A DNA stretch of 17,259 bases from the NCBI GenBank assembly GCA_039807445.1, contig JBDHRG010000071.1:1-17259 (forward strand), given 5' to 3'. Under the pieces are notes generated by a model, which made no database searches, was not told where the DNA came from, and worked only from the letters and a program-made list of their open reading frames with translations. The stretch is from JBDHRG01 sp039807445. Lineage in GTDB: Bacteria; Pseudomonadota; Gammaproteobacteria; Competibacterales; Competibacteraceae. Made by a program: the position numbers and the translations under genes. Below, one piece after another: positions 7,384 to 15,465 of the stretch (the stretch's first letter is position 1; the number at the start of each line of letters is the position of its first letter).

Positions 7384-8780
7384 GCACCCCCGCCTCGCGG
7401 ATCGGCCGCCAGCTCTACGCGCTGCTGCCCGAGCTCTACCGCAGCCGCGACCAGGACGGCGATCTGGCCGGCTACCTCGACGCCTTCGGCGAGCTGCTCG
7501 ACGCGCTGCGCGGCACGCTCGACCAGCGTCTGGCCGACGCCTTTCCCGACGCCGAGCCGACCGCGCAGGGGCGCGTGTGCCAGGAGTGGGTGATCCCCTA
7601 CCTGGCGCAGCTGGTCGACGCGCGCCCGGCATCGCCGCTCGCCGACGGCCGCCGCGAAGAGGTCGCGCGCGCGATCCGCTGGCGCCAGGGCAAGGGCACC
7701 TTGGCGACGATCGAAGACGTGGTGCAGGTGGTGTCCGGGCTCGAGACCGAGCTGCAGGAAGGCTGGAAGCGCGTCGCGGTGACGCCGCGCGTCGACCTGG
7801 CGCTGGTGCCGCAACCGGGGCTGGACCTGCGCGACCCGCTCGAAGCCGCGCGCCACCCCGAGCTTCCGGCGGTGACGGTGGACCTGCGCCGGTACTCGCG
7901 CGCGGTCGCCGCCGCAGCCGACGAACCGGGGGCGCGCCAGCGCCGCCTGCCCGACGGCACCGTGGTCACGTGGCGACCGTCGAACCCGCGCGGTGCACCG
8001 TGCTTCCCCGGCAGCCACCAGGACTGGAGCCGGCGCACCGCCGACCTGCGCGACCCCGACTGGAGCCGCGGCCACGCCCACCCGCGCCGGCTGGTTCTGT
8101 ACCTGCCGCCGCCGGCCGGTTTCTTTGCCGAAGACCTCGCCGGCCCGCCCGAGGACCTGACGCTCGTCGGCGACCAGACGCTCGAGGACCGCATCGTCAG
8201 CGGCACGCTGCGCGTCAGCGGCGGATGGCTGGAGCTGCGCCGCTGCGCAGTCGGCCGCGTCGAGGTCGACCCGCCGCCGGGGCCGGAACCGGGGTCGATC
8301 GCCGAGGGGTTGATCGCCGAGGACTGCCTGCTCGGCGAAGTCGAGGTGCTGGGCTCGGCGCGGCTGCTCGCGACGACGGTGCTCGGCGCGCTCGAGGCGC
8401 TGCGGCTCGAGGCCAGCGACAGTCTCTTCGCCGGCACGGTCGACACGCCGGCGGATGCCGGCGACTGCCTGCGCTTCTCGCGCGTGCCGCCGGTGCTGCT
8501 CGCGCGTGCCGGCCTCGGCTGCACCGCCGAAGCGCCGGTGTTGTTCGCCGCCGGCTTCGGCCGGCGCGGCTGCGGCGTGCTGCACCCGGCCTGCCCGACG
8601 GCGATCCGCGCCGGCGCCGAAGATGGCGGCGAGCTCGGCGCCTACCACCACCGTGCGTACGCGCTGAAAGACCGGGCGGTGCTCGACAAGCTCGCCGAAT
8701 ACCTGCCGCTCGGCCTCGCGCCGGCGCTGGTCTACGACGACCAGCTGGTCTGCGCGCCGCCGATCCTGATCACGGACTGA
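7380..8780 (+). CDS. Tail protein I-like baseplate/fibre attachment protein
   Basis: 466 residues. The first 180 or so match the P2 gpI-like tail family (Tail_P2_I): L-Y-A-L-L-P-E-L-Y-R near residue 12, helices through 60, W-V-I-P-Y-L-A-Q-L-V-D near 70, and R-W-R-Q-G-K-G-T-L-A-T-I-E-D-V-V at 100-115. In phages this protein sits at the baseplate edge and anchors the fibres. The remainder (about 230-440) is made of short beta strands with regular hydrophobic spacing and several cysteines (R-R-C-A-V-G, E-D-C-L-L-G). That resembles a small right-handed beta-helix, an inference not tested here. Three features tie it to its neighbours: overlap with the upstream stop (ATGA), GAGGAGG before the start, and a fibre-like gene 11 nt downstream. 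Confidence 0.8.
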   Translation: MSTPASRIGRQLYALLPELYRSRDQDGDLAGYLDAFGELLDALRGTLDQRLADAFPDAEPTAQGRVCQEWVIPYLAQLVDARPASPLADGRREEVARAIRWRQGKGTLATIEDVVQVVSGLETELQEGWKRVAVTPRVDLALVPQPGLDLRDPLEAARHPELPAVTVDLRRYSRAVAAAADEPGARQRRLPDGTVVTWRPSNPRGAPCFPGSHQDWSRRTADLRDPDWSRGHAHPRRLVLYLPPPAGFFAEDLAGPPEDLTLVGDQTLEDRIVSGTLRVSGGWLELRRCAVGRVEVDPPPGPEPGSIAEGLIAEDCLLGEVEVLGSARLLATTVLGALEALRLEASDSLFAGTVDTPADAGDCLRFSRVPPVLLARAGLGCTAEAPVLFAAGFGRRGCGVLHPACPTAIRAGAEDGGELGAYHHRAYALKDRAVLDKLAEYLPLGLAPALVYDDQLVCAPPILITD

Positions 8781-8791
8781 GGGACGAGGCC

Positions 8792-11785
8792 ATGAAGACC
8801 CAGATCTCGCGCGACAGCTTCGATCCCGCGCAGCGCTACTCGGGCGTCTACCAGCAGCAGGGGCGGATGGTCACCGACGCCGACTGGAACGAGCTCGCCG
8901 AGCTGATCCGCACGCGGCTCGAGGGCGCGCTCGACGATGCCGTGGCTTCGGGCGCGCCGGCCGCAGGCGGCGCCGGAATCGAGGCCGACGGCACGATCCG
9001 CCCGGGGCGGCTGTACGTAGCCGGAATCCCGGCGCGCATCCCCGGCACCGCGCCCTTCGCCTACACCGCGCAGCCCGACCTGCCGCAGGCGCCGCCGCTG
9101 CCAGCGGGCCAGCCCTGCGTGCTGTACGCCGACGTCTGGCAGCGTGTCGTAACCTTCCTCGAAGACCCGGCGCTGCTCGATGCCGGGCTCGCCGGCGCCG
9201 ACACCTGCACGCGGATGCGTACGATGTGCCAGGTCAAGTGGGCCCCCGACCAGGCCACCCTCGATGCGCTGCCGGCGATCGGTGCGGCCCGGCTCGAGGT
9301 GCGGCTGCGCGAAGAGCAGACCGCGACCGATCCCTGCGACCCCTGCGCCGAGCAGGTCGACCTGCGCCAGGACATCGGCAACCACCTGTTCCGCGTCGAG
9401 GTGCACGACGTGCGCCGCGGCGCCGCCGGCCCGATCGTGACGCTGAAGTGGTCGCGCGAGAACGGCGCCGAGCACCACGCGGCGCAGCCCTTCGACGACA
9501 TGCCGTCCGGCTTCGTCGCCTCAGGCTACGCCTACGAGTTCTACGATCTGGCCGCCGAATGCCACCTCGGCGTGCTGCCCGAGTCGGGCGGCTTCGCGCC
9601 GGCGCGCGGGCTGATCGTCGACGCCTGGCCCGACCCGCTGCCCGCCGCCCGCCCCTGGGTGCGGCGCTGGGACGGCTACGCCGAGCTCGAGCACGACGGC
9701 GCGATCTGGGTCTGCAACCGCGTGCGCGAACGCGGCCGCGACATCGCCGTCGACCTGGTGCTCGCCGCCGACCGCGTGACGCTTCCGCTGACGCAGCACG
9801 TGCTCGACTGGCGCGCCGCCGCCGCGACCGCGGTGCTGGCCGGCGACTTCTGGCAGGCGGTGGTACGCAGCGAAACCGTCAACCAGTACCTGCTGGCGCG
9901 CGCCGAAGACCCCGCCTTCGTGATCCCGCCGCTGCTGGCGCTGAGCGAACCTGCGGGGATCCGCCACCACTACCTGCGCCTGGCGGCACTCGATGCCGCA
10001 GGCCAGGCCGTGGCGGTCGAGGACGGCTCCCCCGAGTGGCGGCGCCTGCGCTTTCCGCCGCTGTCGGCGCTGAACGCCCCCGACATCGGCTACAGCGCGG
10101 TCTGCCCGAGCGGCTTGTTCACGGCGGCCGACAACACGGTGCAGAAGGCGCTCGACCGCGTCTGCAGCATCCAGGCCGAGCACATCGGCTTCACCCAGCC
10201 GTGCAACACCTCGGTGTTCCAGGGCGCGGCGGTCGACACCGTCGCCGAGGCGCTGGCGCTGTTGTGCGACGTGCGCGCCGAACAGATCGGCTTCACCCAG
10301 CCCTGTGCCACTTCGCTGTACCAGGGCGCGGCGGTCGGCAACGTCGCCGAGGCGCTCCAGCTCCTGTGCGACATCCGCGCCGAGCACGTCGGCTATGCGC
10401 CGAGCGCCGCCTGCGCCGCGCTGAACCCGGCGATGCGCACCGTCGCCGAGGCGCTCGACGCGCTGTGCGCGCGCCCCGCCGGCGGCGGCTGCCGCGTCAC
10501 CGTCGGCCAGGGCGGGCAGTTCCCCGACCTGCAGACGGCGATCGCCGCGCTGCTCGGCCAGGGGCTGCGCGCGCTGTGCCTGTGCCTGCTGCCCGGCGAG
10601 CACGTGGTGCCCAACGGGCTGCTGCTCGCGCAGCCCGGCGTGGTGCTCGATCTGCACGGCTGCGGCGCCGCGACCCGCGTGCGCGTCGTCGAGCCGCTGG
10701 TCTTCAATGGCCTGGCCGCGCTCGCGCTGGCCGAGCTCGAGCTGTTCAATCCGCAGGGCTCGCTGCAGCTGCGGTGTCAGGGCTGCAGCGCGGTGCGGTT
10801 CAGCGGCGTCGACGCCTGGACGACCGACAGCGGCGACAGGCCGCTGCTCGCGATCGCCGGTGCCTGGGACGTGCACCTCGAACGCTGCGGGCTCGAGGCG
10901 CACGTGCCGACCAGCTTCGACCCGCCACGCCAGGTCTTCGCCGGCCTCGCGCCGTTCGACGGCCTGTTCGACGCCGCCTTCGACCGCCGCGCCTTCCTGC
11001 CCGGCGCCGAAGCCGCGGGTTTGGCCGCCGCCGCGCTTCCCGTGGAACAGCGGCAAGCGCTGGTGCAGGCGCTGGTCCAGCGCCTGGGTCCGCTGAACCA
11101 GGCCGATCCCTTTTCCCAGCGCGAGATCACCGCCTGGGTGCGCCTGCTGGTGTCGCTGCAGTCCCCCGCGCCGACCGGCGCGCTGCTGGCCGGATACCTG
11201 GTCGAGCTGCGCGACACGACCGCCGAAGCCCACGCCGGCACCGCGCTGGCGCTGGTCGATGGCGCAGCCGAAACCGTGCTCGCGCACAACCGCCTGCGCG
11301 GTGCGCTCGAGCTCTATGGCCTGCCCGCCGTCGCCCCGCTGGACGCCGACGAGCGCGGCAGCTTCGAGGGCCAACTGCGCCAAGGTTTCACCACGCTGAT
11401 GCCGGGCAGCGGGCGGCTCGAAGCCCATCACAATCACCTGACGCGGCTGCGACTCGGCGCACAGATGCTCGCGCAGATCCGCCAGCGGCTGGCGGCCGAC
11501 CAGGCCGGCCCGCTCGAGGGGCTGCACGCGACGCAGTTGTGGAACGACAACGTGCTGGCGCTCGGCAACGCCGAGTGGCTGGCCGGACACGTCGGCCTGG
11601 CCGGCACGCTGTTCGAGGACCCGGACACCAACAGCAACGGCGTCAACGCCGGCTGGGTCTACGCCGACACCGCGATCTACACCGCCAACCGCGCCGTGCA
11701 GAGCGGCGACCAGTTCGTGCTGTTCAACGTCAGCCGACAGCCGGCGCAGGCAGCGGCCAACCTGGTGTTCATCAGCGGGCTGTAG
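8792..11785 (+). CDS. DUF6519 fibre-like protein with 34-residue repeats and beta-helix region
   Basis: 997 residues from the ATG at 8792; GGGACGAGG lies just upstream, and longer readings run back into the preceding gene. The N-terminus matches the DUF6519 pattern known from eCIS and phage-tail-like loci: S-R-D-S-F-D-P-A-Q-R-Y-S-G-V-Y-Q-Q-Q-G-R, then D-A-D-W-N-E, with K-W-S-R-E-N at 219-224. Residues 431-560 hold about four units of 33-34 residues with I-G-[FY], P-C, Q-G-A-A-V and T-V-A-E-A-L-x-L-L-C. From about 570 a sequence beginning V-G-Q-G-G-Q-F-P-D-L-Q-T-A-I has the look of a pectate-lyase-type right-handed beta-helix. I infer a surface fibre or receptor-binding/baseplate collar protein. 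Function is not established for the family. The cargo genes begin 19 nt downstream. Confidence 0.83.
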   Translation: MKTQISRDSFDPAQRYSGVYQQQGRMVTDADWNELAELIRTRLEGALDDAVASGAPAAGGAGIEADGTIRPGRLYVAGIPARIPGTAPFAYTAQPDLPQAPPLPAGQPCVLYADVWQRVVTFLEDPALLDAGLAGADTCTRMRTMCQVKWAPDQATLDALPAIGAARLEVRLREEQTATDPCDPCAEQVDLRQDIGNHLFRVEVHDVRRGAAGPIVTLKWSRENGAEHHAAQPFDDMPSGFVASGYAYEFYDLAAECHLGVLPESGGFAPARGLIVDAWPDPLPAARPWVRRWDGYAELEHDGAIWVCNRVRERGRDIAVDLVLAADRVTLPLTQHVLDWRAAAATAVLAGDFWQAVVRSETVNQYLLARAEDPAFVIPPLLALSEPAGIRHHYLRLAALDAAGQAVAVEDGSPEWRRLRFPPLSALNAPDIGYSAVCPSGLFTAADNTVQKALDRVCSIQAEHIGFTQPCNTSVFQGAAVDTVAEALALLCDVRAEQIGFTQPCATSLYQGAAVGNVAEALQLLCDIRAEHVGYAPSAACAALNPAMRTVAEALDALCARPAGGGCRVTVGQGGQFPDLQTAIAALLGQGLRALCLCLLPGEHVVPNGLLLAQPGVVLDLHGCGAATRVRVVEPLVFNGLAALALAELELFNPQGSLQLRCQGCSAVRFSGVDAWTTDSGDRPLLAIAGAWDVHLERCGLEAHVPTSFDPPRQVFAGLAPFDGLFDAAFDRRAFLPGAEAAGLAAAALPVEQRQALVQALVQRLGPLNQADPFSQREITAWVRLLVSLQSPAPTGALLAGYLVELRDTTAEAHAGTALALVDGAAETVLAHNRLRGALELYGLPAVAPLDADERGSFEGQLRQGFTTLMPGSGRLEAHHNHLTRLRLGAQMLAQIRQRLAADQAGPLEGLHATQLWNDNVLALGNAEWLAGHVGLAGTLFEDPDTNSNGVNAGWVYADTAIYTANRAVQSGDQFVLFNVSRQPAQAAANLVFISGL
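10082..10480 (+). repeat. In-frame tandem repeat, 102-nt (34-residue) units
   Basis: Units begin at about 10082, 10181, 10283 and 10385, spaced 99, 102 and 102 nt. The second and third are clearly similar at DNA level (the stretch ATCGGCTTCACCCAGCC is shared exactly). The first and fourth are degenerate. Each encodes I-G-[FY]...C..S..[FY]-Q-G-A-A-V..V-A-E-A-L..L-C-[DS].[RQ]-A-E. The sharper similarity of the two inner units suggests recent duplication inside a fibre-like protein. Confidence 0.85.
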
Positions 11786-11803
11786 GCCCCGCGGAGGCGG
11801 ATC

Positions 11804-12697
11804 ATGCAGACCTTCGCGACCGCCGAGCGGCGCAGCGCCCGCCGCCCGCTCGCCCATCCGGCGCCGCGCGCGGCGATCCGGCAGATCCTGCACGGGCTCG
11901 AGGCCGGCCGCCCCGTCGAGCGCATCGCCGAGCACGTCGCGACCGGACGGGTGCAGCGCTCGCCCGCCGTCGGCGTCGTGGTGCACGGCATCGACCGCCA
12001 TGAAGGCATGCTCGATGATCCCAGCGACGACGGTGCCGGCAACGTCGACTGGCCGCTGTCCTTCGCGGTGACTTCGCCGCTCGAGGCGAAGGCCGACGTC
12101 GAAGTCACCGGCGCCCCCGGCGACCCGTGCACCGACCACGACATCGGCTGGCTGCAGACCGTGCACATCCACTGGCTGAAGCTCAACTATTGGGGCCAGG
12201 CCCAAGGCGACGGCTCGATCACGGTCCCCTTCGGCGTGCAGCTGCCGATCGGCGACGGCGACGACCCGGCGAGCATCTGGTACCACGATACCGCGCACGC
12301 GAGGCCGGCAGGCTGCAACGCCCGCGTCGCGCCACACATCGACGATTATCCGACCCTGTTCCAGATCCCCAAGGTGCGCCTCAACACCCGCACCAACCGG
12401 CGGAACTACCTGAGGGGCGTGTCCCGCGGCATCCACTTCGTCACCACGCTGGTCGACAGCAATCCGGCCGGGGTGGAGCCGCTGCGCTTCTTCTACTGGA
12501 ATTACCAGATGGAGATCGAGTTCACGCCCAACCCGGCGCAGCCCGCCACCGCATGGCCGTTCGCATGGAAGCAGAACAAGGCCAATCTGGAGCGGGCGGT
12601 GCACGTCGGCCAGGACGACACCGTGCCGCTGTTCACCGCCCCCTCGCCGCGGTTCAACGCCTCGATCATCCCGAACGCCCCCACCGAGAGGGCCTAA
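11804..12697 (+). CDS. Putative eCIS cargo protein 1, leader plus degenerate DUF4157 start
   Basis: 297 residues. It opens with the leader shared by all five cargo genes: M-Q-T-F-A and A-P-R-A-A-I-R-Q-I-L-H at 20-30. Residues 39-52 (E-R-I-A-E-H-V...V-Q-R) look like the start of the pre-DUF4157 region of the gene at 13529, but the HExxH domain itself is missing. The body is not a family I can name. It contains W-N-Y-Q at 232-235 followed by M-E-I-E-F-T, and a similar segment occurs in the C-terminus of the 444-residue protein at 13529. It has no transmembrane segment or signal peptide. GGAGG at 11793-11797 precedes the start, 19 nt after the fibre gene, so it belongs to the same operon. Its biochemical activity is unknown. 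Confidence 0.82.
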   Translation: MQTFATAERRSARRPLAHPAPRAAIRQILHGLEAGRPVERIAEHVATGRVQRSPAVGVVVHGIDRHEGMLDDPSDDGAGNVDWPLSFAVTSPLEAKADVEVTGAPGDPCTDHDIGWLQTVHIHWLKLNYWGQAQGDGSITVPFGVQLPIGDGDDPASIWYHDTAHARPAGCNARVAPHIDDYPTLFQIPKVRLNTRTNRRNYLRGVSRGIHFVTTLVDSNPAGVEPLRFFYWNYQMEIEFTPNPAQPATAWPFAWKQNKANLERAVHVGQDDTVPLFTAPSPRFNASIIPNAPTERA

Positions 12698-12757
12698 GCT
12701 GATGCTCCAGGAGCGTCGTTCGCGGCAAGCGGCTGCAGCCCGGGGGAGGATGTCGAC
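12698..12757 (+). other. 60-nt spacer between cargo 1 and cargo 2
   Basis: A short gap holding a GGGGGAGG ribosome binding site (12742-12749) for the next gene. I see no terminator with a T-run and no promoter boxes, so read-through from the upstream gene is likely. Confidence 0.5.
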
Positions 12758-13501
12758 ATGCAGACCCTCGCACACGCCGATCGGCCCGCCCGTCCAGCCG
12801 CGGCCGCGCCCGTGCGTCTGGCGCCGCGCGCGGCGATCCGGCGCCTGCTCGCCGACGCGCCGGCGCCCGTCGTGCAGCAGCGGCTGGCACGGCCGCAGCT
12901 CCAGCGCCTGACGATCACGCCGCTGTCGTGCGTCAAGCGCGCGTGCGGCGAGTACAACGCCAGCTGGCGCTTCGCGCTCGACCGCCCGGCCCCGGAAAAA
13001 GGCTACCTGGTGCAGCAGATCGACCGGTCCGAGCTGATCGGGACCTGTTCCGACGCAGGGCCGGTGGCGGGCCCGCCGGCACCGGTCCAGACCTACTGGG
13101 AAGCCTGGCCCGTCGGACGGCGCAAGCGGATGGACCGCCTCACGCGCGAAGATGGGTACACCGACGAGAGCACCTGGCCCGCGACCCCCGCCACCAGCGG
13201 CACTCAGATCGCCGCGGGAACGGTCAAGTTCTTCACCTTCTCGACCACCGGCGATCTCGGCAACTTCGACCAGGCCCCCGCTGACCCCACCAGCCCGTGG
13301 GACGTCGGCACGGTGCCCGGATCCGGATCATTGCTGCCCGCGACCGCGAGCAAGCCGCCGTGGTGGGACGATCCCCCGGTCGAGGGCCCGGCCACGCGCG
13401 AGGCCGCATCCCGCTGGGACTGCTGCAACTACATCCCGGCGCTGCAGACCAGCGAAACCACGATCAAACCCGACACCCCGCACGTCCCGTGCGAGGAATG
13501 A
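12758..13501 (+). CDS. Putative eCIS cargo protein 2, leader only
   Basis: 247 residues. The N-terminus has the shared leader (M-Q-T-L-A, then A-P-R-A-A-I-R-R-L-L at 22-31), followed by a short linker ending P-Q-L-Q-R. There is no DUF4157. The body from about residue 50 was not recognised. It is beta-rich with aromatic motifs such as Y-N-A-S-W-R-F-A-L-D, G-Y-L-V-Q-Q-I-D, Y-W-E-A-W-P-V and V-K-F-F-T-F-S-T-T-G-D, and it has cysteines near both ends (C-V-K-R-A-C-G and W-D-C-C-N-Y). No catalytic motif, signal peptide or membrane helix is evident. Neighbours and leader argue for a packaged cargo. A structural accessory of the particle cannot be excluded. Confidence 0.78.
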   Translation: MQTLAHADRPARPAAAAPVRLAPRAAIRRLLADAPAPVVQQRLARPQLQRLTITPLSCVKRACGEYNASWRFALDRPAPEKGYLVQQIDRSELIGTCSDAGPVAGPPAPVQTYWEAWPVGRRKRMDRLTREDGYTDESTWPATPATSGTQIAAGTVKFFTFSTTGDLGNFDQAPADPTSPWDVGTVPGSGSLLPATASKPPWWDDPPVEGPATREAASRWDCCNYIPALQTSETTIKPDTPHVPCEE

Positions 13502-13528
13502 AGCGCTCGAACACCCGAGGACGACACC

Positions 13529-14863
13529 ATGCAGACCTTCGCCCGCACCGATCGGCCAGGCGCCCGCAGCCCGATCCCCGCGCTCCGCCCGGCCCCCCGC
13601 CTCGCGATCCGGCAGATCCTGCACGGCCCGCAGCTGCAGCGGCTCGAACTGAGCCGCCCCGACGACCCGGCCGAGCAGGAGGCCGAGCGCATCGCCGAGC
13701 GCGTGAGCCACGAGCCGGTGCAGCGCCTGTGCGCCGAATGCGAAGACGAACTCGAAGGCGAGGTGCGCCGGCAAGCGGCCCCGGGACCGCCGGTCGCGGC
13801 GCCACCCGGCACGCTGCCCGATCCCGGCCCCAGCCGACCACTGTCCGAGGCGGCACGCACCGACATGGAGGCGCACTTGCAGGCCGACTTTTCGGGAGTG
13901 CGCCTGCACACCGGCGCGGCTGCCGCCGAGGCCGCGCGCGCGCTGCACGCGCACGCCTACACCGTCGGTGGCGATCTGGTGTTCGGCGCCGGCGAGTACG
14001 CGCCGAATACCGCCGCCGGGCGCAAGCTGCTGGCGCACGAACTGGTGCACGTGATCCAGCAGGGCGGAGCGCAGCGCGAGCGAACCGCCACCGTGCAGCG
14101 CGCGGTCGACTTCCGGGCCGACTTCTCCAACATCAACCTGGCCTCGCGCACGGCGGCCGCGATCGCCGGCGATCGCTTCAGCTACGAAGACGCCGACTTC
14201 TCGGCCGATGCCGACATCGTCGCGATCGGCGACTCGGCCGCCGAGCTGGCCGAATGGGACGTCGGCGTGCTGCAGGACATGGTGGTCAACTGGGAGCGCG
14301 AATACTGGCGGCGCGACAACGCCGACAGGCGCGGGCGCTTCGTCGAGCAGAAGTTCCGGCCGATCCACACCCGCTTGCGCGACCAGGCCGACGGCGCCGC
14401 CACCGTGTGGTCCGACGACTCCGAGCACCAGGACCTTTCCGCGCTGGCGCCCACGCCCGACGGGGCGCGCTTTCGGGTCGCGACGACCGTGGCCACCGCC
14501 GACCAGCCGGGCGGCGACGACACGGTCGACGGCGAAGACGTCACCGGCATGGACGCGACCGACGGCACGCGCAACATCGACATCCAGCGCATCGGCACGC
14601 GCTTCGACACCTGGATCTCGGCGCACAACACCGTCAGCGGCGCCTTTCGCCACCTGCGCCGGCTGAACTGGAACTACCAGCGTTCGCTCGACTTCACCGG
14701 CAGCGGCGCCACGCTGGCGGTGGGCACCGAGACCGGCCAGGTCGGCCGGCACGGCCCCTACGGCGCCGGCAAGGACGCGCCGCTGACCGCGGGCACGACC
14801 GCCAACGACGCGATGGGCGACGACGCCAACTGGCTGCGCCGTCGCGTCGACGGCTGGACCTGA
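13529..14863 (+). CDS. Putative eCIS effector with leader and DUF4157 metallopeptidase-like domain
   Basis: 444 residues. The shared leader (M-Q-T-F-A, A-P-R-L-A-I-R-Q-I-L-H at 22-32) is followed by the usual pre-DUF4157 region: D-D-P-A-E-Q-E-A-E-R-I-A at 45-56, then V-Q-R and a C-A-E-C pair at 68-71. The DUF4157 domain spans about 113-178, with F-S-G-V-R-L-H-T-G, F-G-A-G-E-Y-A-P and the zinc-peptidase motif H-E-L-V-H at 170-174. DUF4157 is a known marker of eCIS-associated toxins, and whether it cleaves itself or a target is not settled here. The remaining 265 residues are an unrecognised acidic C-terminal domain with W-N-Y-Q at 381-384, shared with the protein at 11804. GAGGA at 13517-13521 decides the start. 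Confidence 0.87.
   Translation: MQTFARTDRPGARSPIPALRPAPRLAIRQILHGPQLQRLELSRPDDPAEQEAERIAERVSHEPVQRLCAECEDELEGEVRRQAAPGPPVAAPPGTLPDPGPSRPLSEAARTDMEAHLQADFSGVRLHTGAAAAEAARALHAHAYTVGGDLVFGAGEYAPNTAAGRKLLAHELVHVIQQGGAQRERTATVQRAVDFRADFSNINLASRTAAAIAGDRFSYEDADFSADADIVAIGDSAAELAEWDVGVLQDMVVNWEREYWRRDNADRRGRFVEQKFRPIHTRLRDQADGAATVWSDDSEHQDLSALAPTPDGARFRVATTVATADQPGGDDTVDGEDVTGMDATDGTRNIDIQRIGTRFDTWISAHNTVSGAFRHLRRLNWNYQRSLDFTGSGATLAVGTETGQVGRHGPYGAGKDAPLTAGTTANDAMGDDANWLRRRVDGWT
13871..14005 (+). repeat. Direct repeat within DUF4157, copy A
   Basis: 135 nt that align without gaps to 15811-15945, with 8 mismatches by hand count. Similarity continues at a lower level to the HELVHV-QQ codons near 14061. 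The identity includes third codon positions, so it reflects recent duplication or gene conversion, not just protein constraint. Confidence 0.88.
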
Positions 14864-14880
14864 AGCGCGAGGACGCCGCC

Positions 14881-15321
14881 ATGCGGACCTTCGCCTCGCC
14901 CGGCCGCAGCGCCGCCGCCCCGGTGGCGCTGGTGCGGACAGCGCCGCGGGCGGCGATCCGGGCGGTCCTGCACGCCGCCACGCCCACGGTCGCGCACGGC
15001 ACGCTGCAGCGCGACATCCTGAAACGGGTCTTCAACGGCACCGTGGTCAACCACTCGGCTGAGGCGGTGACGGTATGGAGCAGCGACGACGGCCTGTACA
15101 CGATCGCGCCCGGCGAAACCTCGGGCTTCTTCGAAGACGTCGACCACATCCGCGACCGCCGGGGGATCTGGTACAAGATCGGCTGGAACACCGTGACGGT
15201 CGACGCCGACGGCACCGTCAGCGGCTTCGAGTGCGTCGTCGGCGGTCCCGGCGAAGACTGCCCTCCCGAGCCGGGATTAGGCGACTTTCCGCCGCCCTCG
15301 GAGTCCGACCGCTTCGCGTGA
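14881..15321 (+). CDS. Small putative eCIS cargo protein, leader plus compact beta domain
   Basis: 146 residues from the ATG at 14881. GAGGA at 14869-14873 and the leader (M-R-T-F-A, A-P-R-A-A-I-R-A-V-L-H at 21-31) fix the start; a much longer in-frame reading upstream is a shadow of the previous gene. After the leader and an L-Q-R the protein has one compact domain (about 45-122), N-G-T-V-V-N-H-S-A-E-A-V-T-V-W, then V-D-H-I-R-D, W-Y-K-I-G-W-N-T-V-T-V-D and F-E-C-V-V-G-G. It ends in a proline-rich acidic tail. No DUF4157 and no catalytic motif are visible. The domain is not one I can name. It is the smallest cargo here and so the simplest test of whether the leader alone is enough for loading. 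Confidence 0.78.
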   Translation: MRTFASPGRSAAAPVALVRTAPRAAIRAVLHAATPTVAHGTLQRDILKRVFNGTVVNHSAEAVTVWSSDDGLYTIAPGETSGFFEDVDHIRDRRGIWYKIGWNTVTVDADGTVSGFECVVGGPGEDCPPEPGLGDFPPPSESDRFA

Positions 15322-15465
15322 GGGCAGTGCTCCGCACCGGCGCCGAGCCTGCGGCGTCCTATCCTGGGGGTGACGCCCGGGCCGCCGGCCCCGCGCGCGA
15401 ACAGGCCGAGGCATCCGCCGCTTCGGTCGCGCCGGCAGACGGGGAACCCGGCGAGGAGGCAGACG
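15322..15465 (+). other. 144-nt gap before the last cargo gene
   Basis: The longest gap in the operon. It contains GAGGAGG at 15453-15459, 6 nt before the ATG at 15466, which decides that start over the in-frame GTG at 15370. A small GC hairpin lies near 15379-15391 without a T-run, so I do not call a terminator. No promoter was recognised. Confidence 0.5.

Noticed and set aside
128..11785. Interpretation as a prophage tail or a type VI secretion system
   Set aside because: No capsid, terminase, lysis or integrase genes and no Tss membrane-complex genes are seen. DUF6519 and DUF4157 point to eCIS, although the window alone cannot fully exclude a phage-tail-like bacteriocin.
9521..12775. A very long open frame on the opposite strand (over 1000 codons), with others like it at 3952-6732 and 634-2304
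   Set aside because: High GC keeps antisense frames open. Their translations are low-complexity, rich in R, A, G, Q and H, with no family motifs, and they sit opposite well-recognised genes.
13684..13760. C-A-E-C pairs before DUF4157 as a zinc finger
   Set aside because: Only two cysteines are present, with no nearby second pair, and this spacer is variable in DUF4157 proteins. Metal binding here cannot be supported.
15378..15392. GC hairpin (GGGCC-GCC-GGCCC) as a terminator
   Set aside because: The stem is only 5 bp, there is no T-run, and such palindromes are common at this GC content.
15370..15465. GTG start 32 codons upstream for the last effector
   Set aside because: It lacks a good ribosome binding site and would bury the shared M-Q-T-F-A leader inside the protein. 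GAGGAGG sits right before 15466.
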